Shown piece after piece: positions 18,118-25,616 of a stretch of DNA of 33,963 nucleotides. A program made the position numbers and the translations under genes. The notes below the pieces were generated by a model. It worked only from the letters and a program-made list of their open reading frames with translations. It was not told the origin of the DNA and made no database searches. This DNA comes from Occallatibacter sp. (GTDB lineage Bacteria > Acidobacteriota > Terriglobia > Terriglobales > Acidobacteriaceae): assembly GCA_031296165.1 (NCBI GenBank), contig JARLGF010000036.1, positions 1 to 33,963 of the forward strand. Reading direction: 5' to 3'. Each line of letters begins with the position of its first letter. Position 1 is the stretch's first letter.

Positions 18118-19128
18118 ATGAAAGACATTCCTGAAGCTGGTTTCCCTGAGCCGGCAACACCCCGGGCGGCCGATCTGGTCCGCACTGAGGCGGCGGCGCT
18201 GCTGGCGCTGGCCACGCGCCTGGAAGGGCCAATGGCTGAGCCCTTTGCGCAAGCCGTCGAACTGATTCTGCACTGCGGCCAGGAGCACGGCCGCGTGGTG
18301 GTCACCGGCATGGGCAAGAGCGGCATCATTGCGCAAAAAATCGCTGCCACGCTCAGCTCCACCGGCTCTCCCGCTCTGTTTCTGCACCCCGCCGAGGCGG
18401 TGCATGGCGACCTGGGCGTGCTGATGCCCGGCGATGTGGTCATCGCCCTCTCGGCCAGCGGCGAAACCGAGGAGATTCTGCGCCTGCTGGCCACGCTCAA
18501 GCGCAAAGGCGACGCGCTGGTCAGCTTCTGCTGCAATGTGAATTCAACCCTCGCTCAGGCCAGCGACGTGGCTCTGGATTGCTGCGTGGAGCGCGAGGCC
18601 TGCGGCATGAACCTGGCGCCCACGGCCAGCACCACGGCCATGCTGGCGCTGGGCGACGCGCTGGCCATTGCGGTGAGCCTGCGCAAGGGTTTCCGCGCAG
18701 AGGATTTTGCGGAACTGCACCCCGGCGGCAAGCTGGGCAAGCGGCTGGCCAAGGTGCGCGACCTGATGCACTCCGGCGACGAGATTCCGGTCGTCACCAC
18801 GGCGACGCCGATGACCGACGTGATCTACGAAATGTCGTCGAAGAAGCTGGGCATAACCACCGTGCAGCAGGAAGGACGGCTCTGCGGCGTCATCAGCGAC
18901 GGCGATCTGCGCCGTCTGCTGGAGCGCGAAGGCGGCGCGGCGCTCAGCCGCCACGCGGGCGAAGCGATGAACGCGCATCCGCGAACAATTACCGCGGGAG
19001 AATTGGCGGCAAAGGCGCTGGCGATTCTTGAGGAGCGGAAGATTACTTCGCTGATCGTCGTAGACGCCGAAAACAAAGTGGAAGGCGTGCTGCACTTGCA
19101 CGATCTGTGGGGTGTGGAACTGATCTGA
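18118..19128 (+). CDS. kdsD: Arabinose-5-phosphate isomerase (KpsF/GutQ family)
   Basis: Converts ribulose 5-phosphate to arabinose 5-phosphate, the first step towards Kdo for lipopolysaccharide. The 336 residues comprise a SIS domain (about 40-185) with VVTGMGKSG (GMGKSG at 64-69), FLHPAEAVHGDLG and ALSASGETEEI, then two CBS domains (about 205-265 and 275-336) with GVISDGDLRRLLER and LIVVDAENKVEGVLHLHDL. Length is close to E. coli KdsD (328). No Shine-Dalgarno is visible, and a -10-like TACTAT at 18103-18108 ends nine bases before the ATG, suggesting a near-leaderless mRNA. The presence of kdsD supports a Gram-negative envelope. No kdsA/kdsC gene is nearby. Confidence 0.96.
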   Translation: MKDIPEAGFPEPATPRAADLVRTEAAALLALATRLEGPMAEPFAQAVELILHCGQEHGRVVVTGMGKSGIIAQKIAATLSSTGSPALFLHPAEAVHGDLGVLMPGDVVIALSASGETEEILRLLATLKRKGDALVSFCCNVNSTLAQASDVALDCCVEREACGMNLAPTASTTAMLALGDALAIAVSLRKGFRAEDFAELHPGGKLGKRLAKVRDLMHSGDEIPVVTTATPMTDVIYEMSSKKLGITTVQQEGRLCGVISDGDLRRLLEREGGAALSRHAGEAMNAHPRTITAGELAAKALAILEERKITSLIVVDAENKVEGVLHLHDLWGVELI

Positions 19129-19139
19129 AAAGCAATTTG

Positions 19140-19167
19140 TTGCCTCAACCCCGATTCGCGCTATGAT
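19140..19167 (+). promoter_or_regulatory. Candidate promoter of the mazE/mazF-type pair
   Basis: TTGCCT (19140-19145), 16-base spacer, TATGAT (19162-19167, five of six consensus bases). The transcript would start near 19174, just at the AGGAG ribosome site of the antitoxin. This also argues against an alternative antitoxin ATG at 19163, which lies inside the -10. Confidence 0.5.
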
Positions 19168-19186
19168 TTCTGCAGGAGTTGGCCCA

Positions 19187-19453
19187 ATGACGACCCGAAT
19201 TGTTCGCGTCGGAAACACTCTGACCGTCGAAATTCCCGAGGAATTGGTTACCCAGGCCTCGCTCCCCGTCGGTGAACCCGTGGAATGGGTTCCGAATGGC
19301 AGTGGCAGCATTGCACTCGTCAACCGTTCGAATTCGGCGGTACGGAAAAATCCTGCGGATATGACCATCGAGGAACTGATGGAAGGTTTGAACGAAGGCG
19401 ACAGCCTCGGTGAATACGACTGGGGGCCTCCTCGCGGGGTAGAAGTTTGGTAG
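19187..19453 (+). CDS. MazE/AbrB-type antitoxin
   Basis: An 88-residue antitoxin. The N-terminal half is a swapped-hairpin AbrB/MazE DNA-binding fold (RIVRVGNTLTVEIPEELV, then GEPVEWV), and the C-terminal half is the extended toxin-binding tail with the typical ending EYDWGPPRGVEVW. The ATG at 19187 has AGGAG at 19174-19178 with an 8-base spacer. It overlaps the toxin frame by seven bases. Since the toxin frame is broken, this antitoxin may persist as an orphan regulator. Confidence 0.87.
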   Translation: MTTRIVRVGNTLTVEIPEELVTQASLPVGEPVEWVPNGSGSIALVNRSNSAVRKNPADMTIEELMEGLNEGDSLGEYDWGPPRGVEVW

Positions 19454-19793
19454 ACCCCTACGTTCCGGATGCAGGCGAAGTGGTCTGGCTGAACTTCGAT
19501 CCGCAAGCTGGACACGAGCAAGCCGGACTCAGGCCAGCCGTTATCCTCTCTTCAAAGTACTTCAACCTGAGATCGTCGGTAGCCTTTGCCTGCCCTATCT
19601 CAAGCAAAGTGAAGGGCTACCAATTTCAGGTTGTTTTACCGCCAGGTCTCGCAGTCCACGGTGCGTCCTTTGCGAGCACATGCGCAGTCTCGATTGGCGA
19701 GTGCGTCAGGCCACGTATCTTGGCCGGCTGCCTGACGATGTGCTCATGCAGGTAAGAGGCGTGGTGCGGACCATTGCGGGGATTCCCAGGTAG
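19447..19793 (+). pseudogene. MazF/PemK-type toxin, frameshifted
   Basis: MazF-family endoribonuclease toxin interrupted by a single-base loss. From a TTG start at 19447 the frame gives the classic MazF N-terminus (GEVVWLNFDPQAGHEQAGLRPAVILS, read in parts: VVWLNFDPQAGHEQAG, RPAVILS; then CPISSKVKGYQFQVVLP). Just after GCG at 19672-19674 the frame drifts and ends at 19755 with an unrelated tail. The other frame from 19677 continues the family sequence without a break: HMRSLDWRVRQATYLGRLPD, then DVLMQVRGVVRTIAGIPR, stop at 19791-19793. Restoring one base (GCGAG to GCGGAG) would give a normal 115-residue MazF. Either the toxin is inactivated or the base call is wrong. Confidence 0.82.
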
Positions 19794-19899
19794 CTTTGTC
19801 TGCGCTCATCGCACGAATCGCTCTAACATTTAGAATGGTTGCTGCTGTTATTTTTGGTTGCGTCTGCCGCGGCGGACGGGAAAGTTTGTGCGTCTTTTT

Positions 19900-21696
19900 A
19901 TGCATCGCTGGTCCAAGCTCTTTATCCCGACTCTTCGCGAGGCCCCGGCGGACGCCGAAGTGGCCAGTCACAAGTTTCTGCTCCGCTCCGGCTACATTCG
20001 CCAGCTCGGCGCGGGCCTTTACAACTACCTTTTCCTCGGCCAGCGCTCGATGAATAAGATCATCGCGATTGTGCGCGAGGAAATGGACCAGATCGGCCAG
20101 GAATTCTTCCTGCCGGCCCTGCTTCCCAAGGAGCCGTGGGAGCAGAGCGGTCGCTGGACGGGCATGGGCGACAACATGTTCCGGCTCAAGGACCGCAAGG
20201 GCACCGACCTCTGCCTCGGCATGACCCATGAAGAGATCATGACCACTATCGCGCGCAACGAACTGCACAGCTACAAGCAGTTGCCGCAGATCTGGTACCA
20301 GATTCAGACCAAGTTCCGTGACGAACCGCGCCCCAAGTCGGGCCTTCTGCGCGTGCGCCAGTTCATCATGAAAGATGCCTATTCCTTTGACATCGACAAG
20401 GCCGGCCTGGACAAGAGCTTCGCGCTGCACGACGCCGTCTATCGCAAAATTTTCTCGCGCTGCGGGCTGAAGTTTGTGGCCGTCGAGGCGGACTCCGGCT
20501 CCATGGGCGGCTCGCAGTCGCAGGAATTCATGGTGTACACCGACGCCGGCGAGGATCTGATTGCAAGCTGTCCGGTCTGCGGCTACGCGGCCAATCTGGA
20601 GAAGGCAACTTCGCTGCTCGAGCCTTTAGTCGAGTTGGAGGCTACAGGAGACGGAACTCCGGAGGAGATTTCGACGCCCGGAATGGGCGCCATCGCCGAC
20701 ATCTCCGCGTTCCTCAAAATGAGTCCATCCTCCGACATCAAGTGCGTGGCTTACATGGCGCTGAAGCGCGGCGCGGCCGGAAAGCCCGACACATGGCACG
20801 GTGTGGCGGCGTTTCTGCGCGGCGACCATCAGGTAAATGAGACCAAACTTCTCGGAGCCATCGGAGGCGCGGAACTCCGTCCGATGCAGACCGAAGAGCT
20901 GACGCAGTATTTGAACGCACCGGCGGGTTTCCTCGGTCCGGTGGGCCTCAAGCACGATGCCAAGCCGCTGGAAGACGGTCTGACCGTCGTCGTCGACAAG
21001 TCTCTGGAAGGCCGCAAAAATCTGGTTGCCGGCGCCAACAAGCTGGACTTCCATCTGCGCAACGTGACCCCGGGCCGCGACTTTACCTGGACGCTACTGG
21101 CCGATATTCGCAGCGTGAATGAGGGCGAAGGCTGCCCGAAAGACGGCTGCATCGGCAAGCTGGTGGTGGGCAAGGCTGTCGAGATCGGCCACATCTTCAA
21201 GCTCGGCTATAAGTATTCTGAATCGATGGGCGCGCGCGTGCTCGACGTGAACGGCAAAGAAGTCACGCCGATCATGGGCAGCTATGGCATCGGCATCGAG
21301 CGCATTTTGACCGCGGCAGTCGAGCAGTCGAACGACCAGAACGGATTCTGGCTGCCGGCCTCGATCGCTCCTTTCGCCGTGGTGGTTGCTATCACCGATA
21401 TGCGCGACAACTTGCTCGTGGAAACCGGCGAAAAGCTGGCGGCCGAGCTTGATTCCGCGGGCATTGACGTACTTCTTGACGACCGCAAGGAGCGCGCCGG
21501 CGTTAAATTCAAGGATGCGGACCTGATTGGCATTCCCTATCGCATCAACGTGGGCAGGAATGCTGCCGCCGGACAAGTGGAATTGGTGACGCGCGCCACT
21601 GTAACCAGCGTGGATGTGGCGTTGAATGAAGTAGTGGCGCTGGTAAAGCAGCGCATTGCGGAAGATGCGTTGCTGGAAACAGCAACCACCCTCTAG
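19900..21696 (+). CDS. proS: Prolyl-tRNA synthetase, bacterial type with editing domain
   Basis: Class II synthetase charging tRNA-Pro. The 598-residue protein has the ProRS N-terminus ([16 protein letters not shown]), the TxE loop LGMTHEE at 106-112, motif 2 [17 protein letters not shown] at 139-155, a YbaK-like insertion domain for hydrolysing Ala-tRNA-Pro between about 220 and 400, motif 3 [10 protein letters not shown] at 460-469, and a C-terminal anticodon-binding domain ([20 protein letters not shown]). I choose the ATG at 19900 because homology begins there; an in-frame GTG at 19888 is possible. A TAGAAT -10-like hexamer at 19831-19836 lies 64 bases upstream. It follows the mazEF-type pair by about 100 bases. 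Confidence 0.96.
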   Translation: MHRWSKLFIPTLREAPADAEVASHKFLLRSGYIRQLGAGLYNYLFLGQRSMNKIIAIVREEMDQIGQEFFLPALLPKEPWEQSGRWTGMGDNMFRLKDRKGTDLCLGMTHEEIMTTIARNELHSYKQLPQIWYQIQTKFRDEPRPKSGLLRVRQFIMKDAYSFDIDKAGLDKSFALHDAVYRKIFSRCGLKFVAVEADSGSMGGSQSQEFMVYTDAGEDLIASCPVCGYAANLEKATSLLEPLVELEATGDGTPEEISTPGMGAIADISAFLKMSPSSDIKCVAYMALKRGAAGKPDTWHGVAAFLRGDHQVNETKLLGAIGGAELRPMQTEELTQYLNAPAGFLGPVGLKHDAKPLEDGLTVVVDKSLEGRKNLVAGANKLDFHLRNVTPGRDFTWTLLADIRSVNEGEGCPKDGCIGKLVVGKAVEIGHIFKLGYKYSESMGARVLDVNGKEVTPIMGSYGIGIERILTAAVEQSNDQNGFWLPASIAPFAVVVAITDMRDNLLVETGEKLAAELDSAGIDVLLDDRKERAGVKFKDADLIGIPYRINVGRNAAAGQVELVTRATVTSVDVALNEVVALVKQRIAEDALLETATTL

Positions 21697-21807
21697 CTTT
21701 TAGCGACGGGTTCCCAGCTTTTTTGATGGAGTGCGCCGCTGAGTTTTCCCCTGGAGATTTTTCCGGCGCGGAGCTAATAGCTGGAAGCTGAAATTAAAGG
21801 AGCAGCG

Positions 21808-24195
21808 ATGAAGTTGAGAATCAGGTGGGCAAGACCCGCGGGCATGCATCCCTGGTCAACGCTCGCGCTGCGCATTGCACTGTTATCCGTTGCAGCCGTT
21901 GCGCTGCTGGTCCTGGTCGTCGGCGGCTTTTACTACTTCAAGTATCAGAGCATCGTGAATAATCGGCTCAGTCAGCCGATCTTTGCCAACACAGCCAAGA
22001 TTTTTGCCGCGCCGCGCGAGGTCCGCCCCGGACAAAAGCTCACCGTCAATCTGATTGCCAACGAACTGCGCGAGGCCGGCTACTCTGCCGATGGCGCTTC
22101 GCAAGTGTCGCCGCTGGGAACCTTTTCCGAGGGCGTGCAGACCATCACCGTGCGCCCTGGCCCGCAGTCCTATCACTCACAGGACAGCGCCATCATCCGC
22201 ATCGGCTCCGGCGTCGTCCAGTCGATTGCCGACGACCACGGCCAGCCGCTTTCCAGTTATGAGCTGGAGCCTCTGCTCATCACCGGCCTCAGCGAGGACG
22301 CCAACCGCACCAAGCGCCGGCTGATGACCTACGACGAAATTCCGCCGAACCTGGTTCATGCTGTGGTGGCCATTGAAGACCGCCGCTTCTTTGAGCACAG
22401 CGGCGTCAACTTCTGGCGGCTTTTTGAGGCCGGCATACGCGACGTGACCACCGGCCAGAAGCAGCAGGGCGGCTCCACGCTGACCATGCAACTGGCGCGC
22501 GGCTTTTTCCTCTCGCCGGAAAAACATTTCAAGCGCAAGATCATCGAGATCGTCATCAGCTTCCAGCTCGAACACCGCTTCAACAAGCAGCAGATCTTCG
22601 AGATGTACGCCAACCAGATCAACCTGGGCCAGCGCGGCAGTTTTTCCATTGACGGCTTCGGAGAAGCCTCGCAGTCCTACCTGGGCAAGGATGTGCGCCA
22701 ACTCGACCTGGCCGAGTGCGCGCTGCTGGCCGGCATGATCCAGCGCCCCAACTATTTTTCGCCCTTCCGGCATCCCGACCGCGCCATTGAGCGGCGCAAC
22801 CTGGTGCTGGACTCGATGGTGGAAACCGGCTCCATTACCAAGGATCAGGCGGAACACGCCAAGAGCGAGCCCTTGCACCTGGCCGCGGTCAGCGTGGACG
22901 CCAGCGAGGCGCCCTACTTCGTCGATCTGGTGCATGAGCAATTGATGCAGAAACTGGGCGAGCGCGACTTCAACCGCGAGGGACTGCGCATCTACACATC
23001 GCTCGATCCCGAACTGCAGCGCGTGGCCACGGCTGCGGTCGAATCCACCATTCACGTGGTGGACGAGCAGGTTGACAGGCTGCACGCAAAAGAGAAAAAA
23101 CTCGGCCAATCGTATATCTATCCGCAGGTGGCGCTGGTAGCGCTCAATCCCCACACCGGCCAGGTGCTGGCGCTGGTGGGCGGGCGCAACTATGGCTCCT
23201 CGCAGTTGAACCACGCAGTTGCCAAGCGGCCCACCGGATCCATTTTCAAGCCCTTCGTCTATGCCACGGCTTTTCAAACAGCCGCCGAAGGCACCATGCT
23301 GCCGGGGCAAACCAAACTCTTCTCTCCGGTCACCATCCTCAGCGACGAACAAACCACGTACGACGTCGGCGGCCAGGAGTACACACCAAAGAACTTTGAA
23401 GGCGAATATCACGGCGAGGTTACGGCCCGCCTGGCGCTGATGCGCTCCCTGAACAACGCCACCATCGGTCTGGCCTCCATGGTCGGTTTCGATCGCGTAG
23501 CCCAACTGGCACGCGACGCCGGCATCAAGAGCGCCCGCGGCACGCCAGCCGTGGCCATTGGCGCCTACGACGCCACGCCGCTTGACATGGCCGGCGCATA
23601 CACCGTCTTCGCCAACAATGGATTGCACCTGGACCCCTGGATGCTGGCCAGTGTGCGCACGCCCACCGGCGACGTGATTACCGACTACACGCCTACCTCG
23701 AAGCAGATTCTGGACGCGCGCGTGGCCTACCTCACCCTCAACATGATGGAAGCCGTACTGCAGGGCAACGGTACGGGCGCAGGCGTGCGCGGCATGGGAT
23801 TCACCGCGCCGGCCGCCGGCAAAACCGGCACCAGCCACGACGCATGGTTCGCCGGATTCACGTCCAACCTGCTGTGCGTGGTGTGGGTCGGCAACGACGA
23901 CTACACCGATGTGAAAATCGAGGGCTCCCGCGCTGCCGCGCCCATCTGGGCGGCGTTTATGAGGCAGGCGGTGCAACTGCCGCAGTACTCCGACACCAAC
24001 GGATTCGCCGCACCGGAAGGCATAGAGATCGTGAGTCTCGACAGGGCCACCAATCTGCTCAGCGACGAGTCCTGCCCGGAAAGCTATGACGCGGCCTTCC
24101 TTGACGGCACCGCGCCTACCGACACCTGCGACCATCCCGCCGACAAACGCAACCTGATTCAGAAAATCTTCGGACTGGGCAAACCGGCGAACTGA
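21808..24195 (+). CDS. Class A penicillin-binding protein (PBP1)
   Basis: Bifunctional peptidoglycan synthase: glycosyltransferase plus transpeptidase, anchored in the inner membrane. The 795 residues comprise a membrane anchor at about 17-44, an intermediate domain at about 60-160 resembling the UB2H-containing part of PBP1b, a GT51 domain with AIEDRRFFEHSGV (catalytic Glu190) and QGGSTLTMQLARGFF (about 220-234), then a transpeptidase domain with SxxK at Ser478-Lys481 (PTGSIFKPF), SLN at 547-549 and KTGTS at 672-676. All catalytic motifs are intact. The ATG at 21808 has AAGGAG five bases upstream. The short Cys-containing C-terminus (SDESCPESYDAAFL and DTCDHP) has two Cys that could form a disulfide. 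It is 111 bases after proS. Confidence 0.95.
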   Translation: MKLRIRWARPAGMHPWSTLALRIALLSVAAVALLVLVVGGFYYFKYQSIVNNRLSQPIFANTAKIFAAPREVRPGQKLTVNLIANELREAGYSADGASQVSPLGTFSEGVQTITVRPGPQSYHSQDSAIIRIGSGVVQSIADDHGQPLSSYELEPLLITGLSEDANRTKRRLMTYDEIPPNLVHAVVAIEDRRFFEHSGVNFWRLFEAGIRDVTTGQKQQGGSTLTMQLARGFFLSPEKHFKRKIIEIVISFQLEHRFNKQQIFEMYANQINLGQRGSFSIDGFGEASQSYLGKDVRQLDLAECALLAGMIQRPNYFSPFRHPDRAIERRNLVLDSMVETGSITKDQAEHAKSEPLHLAAVSVDASEAPYFVDLVHEQLMQKLGERDFNREGLRIYTSLDPELQRVATAAVESTIHVVDEQVDRLHAKEKKLGQSYIYPQVALVALNPHTGQVLALVGGRNYGSSQLNHAVAKRPTGSIFKPFVYATAFQTAAEGTMLPGQTKLFSPVTILSDEQTTYDVGGQEYTPKNFEGEYHGEVTARLALMRSLNNATIGLASMVGFDRVAQLARDAGIKSARGTPAVAIGAYDATPLDMAGAYTVFANNGLHLDPWMLASVRTPTGDVITDYTPTSKQILDARVAYLTLNMMEAVLQGNGTGAGVRGMGFTAPAAGKTGTSHDAWFAGFTSNLLCVVWVGNDDYTDVKIEGSRAAAPIWAAFMRQAVQLPQYSDTNGFAAPEGIEIVSLDRATNLLSDESCPESYDAAFLDGTAPTDTCDHPADKRNLIQKIFGLGKPAN

Positions 24196-24249
24196 AATTG
24201 CGCTAACATTCAGGGGCACCCAAAATCGGCTTTTCCAGAGGTGCTTCAT

Positions 24250-24666
24250 ATGGCCAGCGCGGAAGATCAGGCAAATTGGCACTGGGCTGAGGGTATAAAG
24301 TTTGCGCTTGAAGGCGTCAAGTTGCTTTTCCTTCTCAACGGCGCCGCATCAGTAGCAGTTCTGACCTTTATCGGAAACATGAGGGTTGGCTCCGGTCTTC
24401 TGGTCGGAGCGCTAATTGCGTTCGCCCTAGGCGCAGCGAGCGTGATACCGGCGATGATTTTCGCCTATTTGACACAATTGCATTACGGCAATGCCGAGCT
24501 TAGCCAGCAGTATCACTTCAGCATTTGGCGCTCCGCTGTGAATTTCCACTACTGGGCGTATGCCTTCATGGCACTGGGTCTGCTTTGCTTCCTGGTGGGC
24601 GTGGCGCTAGCGGCATGCGGATTGTGGCATGTCCCTCCCGTAAACCTGTGCCCGCCCTTAAAGTAG
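24250..24666 (+). CDS. Membrane protein of unknown function
   Basis: A 138-residue protein with three or four predicted membrane segments (about 17-42, 48-76, 102-128), including LEGVKLLFLLNGAASVAVLTF and a Gly/Ala-rich second helix. The ATG at 24250 has AGAGG with an 8-base spacer; an in-frame GTG three codons earlier overlaps that site and is less likely. I do not recognise the family. It follows the PBP gene on the same strand by about 55 bases and may share its transcript, but a functional link is not shown. It converges on nei. Confidence 0.7.
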   Translation: MASAEDQANWHWAEGIKFALEGVKLLFLLNGAASVAVLTFIGNMRVGSGLLVGALIAFALGAASVIPAMIFAYLTQLHYGNAELSQQYHFSIWRSAVNFHYWAYAFMALGLLCFLVGVALAACGLWHVPPVNLCPPLK

Positions 24667-24755
24667 TTCCTTGCTCATACTCTCGTGTCTTTCTACCGAA
24701 CCGATTGGTAAACATGAACTGATAAAATTCCCTTCAATATCCCGAAGACGATTTC

Positions 24756-25613
24756 CTATCCGCCAATCTCGGTGCCGTCCGGCATGGGCTGGCAGCGCGC
24801 GCACCAGAAAGTTACACGCGCGTCTGGTCCTTGGATGCGCCTCAGAATCGCTTCTCCACAACGGCGGCAAGGCTCGCCGCCGCGCCCGTAAACCCACAAG
24901 CTGGCGCTGGGATCGGACTCGTGCGTGGTGCGGCGCTTGCGTCCGCCATAGGTCACGATGGTGTCATCGGAATCTTCCAGCACATTTGCTGCAACCAGCT
25001 TTTGCGCGGCGGCAACCAAGGCTTGCACATGGTCCGCACTGAGCGCCGAGACTTTGCAAAATGGATGGACGCCCGTAGTAAAACAAATCTCCGACTTGAA
25101 GACATTGCCCACGCCGGCCATCACTTTCTGATTCAGCAGCACGTCGGCAATCTCTTCCTCTCCGTGTTCAAGCAGGCGCCGTGCGGCTGCCCCAGCATCG
25201 AACTCCGCACTGAGTACGTCGCTGGCTGGGAGCGGAATCTTTCGATTGCGGGCCAGCGATTGCACAGTATGCATCTCGGCCACGGGCACGCGAAATCCCA
25301 CCGCAATGTACTCGCTGTTCTCAATCGCGATGCGCATGTTGGCCTGCGGCTGCTGCCAGCGCTCGCCATGCCGGTAGATGTGCCAACTGCCGCTCATGAG
25401 CATATGAGTCGCCAGCGTCCCACCGCCTGAAAAATGAATCAGCAGCCACTTTCCGCGCGACTCCACGCGCTCTACAAGCTGGCCGGCAAGCGGCGTATCG
25501 TCGTCAAAGCGCGTGAGCAATGGATACGTCGAGCGGAAGCCGGTGATGGGCTTGCCGGCCAGCGCACGGCCCAGGGCGCGTGCGGTGCGAAAGATGGTAT
25601 CGCCTTCAGGCAT
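24756..25613 (-). CDS. nei: Endonuclease VIII / Fpg-family DNA glycosylase
   Basis: Base-excision repair enzyme that removes oxidised bases and nicks the strand by beta/delta elimination. The 285 residues start with MPEGDTI, where Pro2 is the nucleophile after Met removal and Glu3 the catalytic acid; MPEGDT is typical of Nei-type enzymes. Lys55 (RGKWLLIHF) is the beta-hairpin lysine, the H2TH region has LLNQKVMAGVGNVFKSEICF (read in parts), and the C-terminal zinc finger has Cys249, Cys252, Cys271 and Cys274. All key residues are present. The start at 25613 is three bases after the lhr stop, so the two genes form a tight operon. Confidence 0.93.
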   Translation of the reverse strand: MPEGDTIFRTARALGRALAGKPITGFRSTYPLLTRFDDDTPLAGQLVERVESRGKWLLIHFSGGGTLATHMLMSGSWHIYRHGERWQQPQANMRIAIENSEYIAVGFRVPVAEMHTVQSLARNRKIPLPASDVLSAEFDAGAAARRLLEHGEEEIADVLLNQKVMAGVGNVFKSEICFTTGVHPFCKVSALSADHVQALVAAAQKLVAANVLEDSDDTIVTYGGRKRRTTHESDPSASLWVYGRGGEPCRRCGEAILRRIQGPDARVTFWCARCQPMPDGTEIGG

Positions 25614-25616
25614 GAA

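Noticed and set aside
18038..18232. Upstream extension of the thioredoxin frame
   Set aside because: It overlaps divergent kdsD and would bury the membrane anchor; the GTG at 18037 has a ribosome site.
21733..21769. GCGCCG/CGGCGC inverted repeat between proS and the PBP gene as a terminator
   Set aside because: Only six base pairs around a 25-base loop and no T-run at the right place; too weak to call.
22177..24282. 701-codon minus-strand frame opposite the PBP gene
   Set aside because: Antisense shadow of a gene with all GT51 and transpeptidase motifs.
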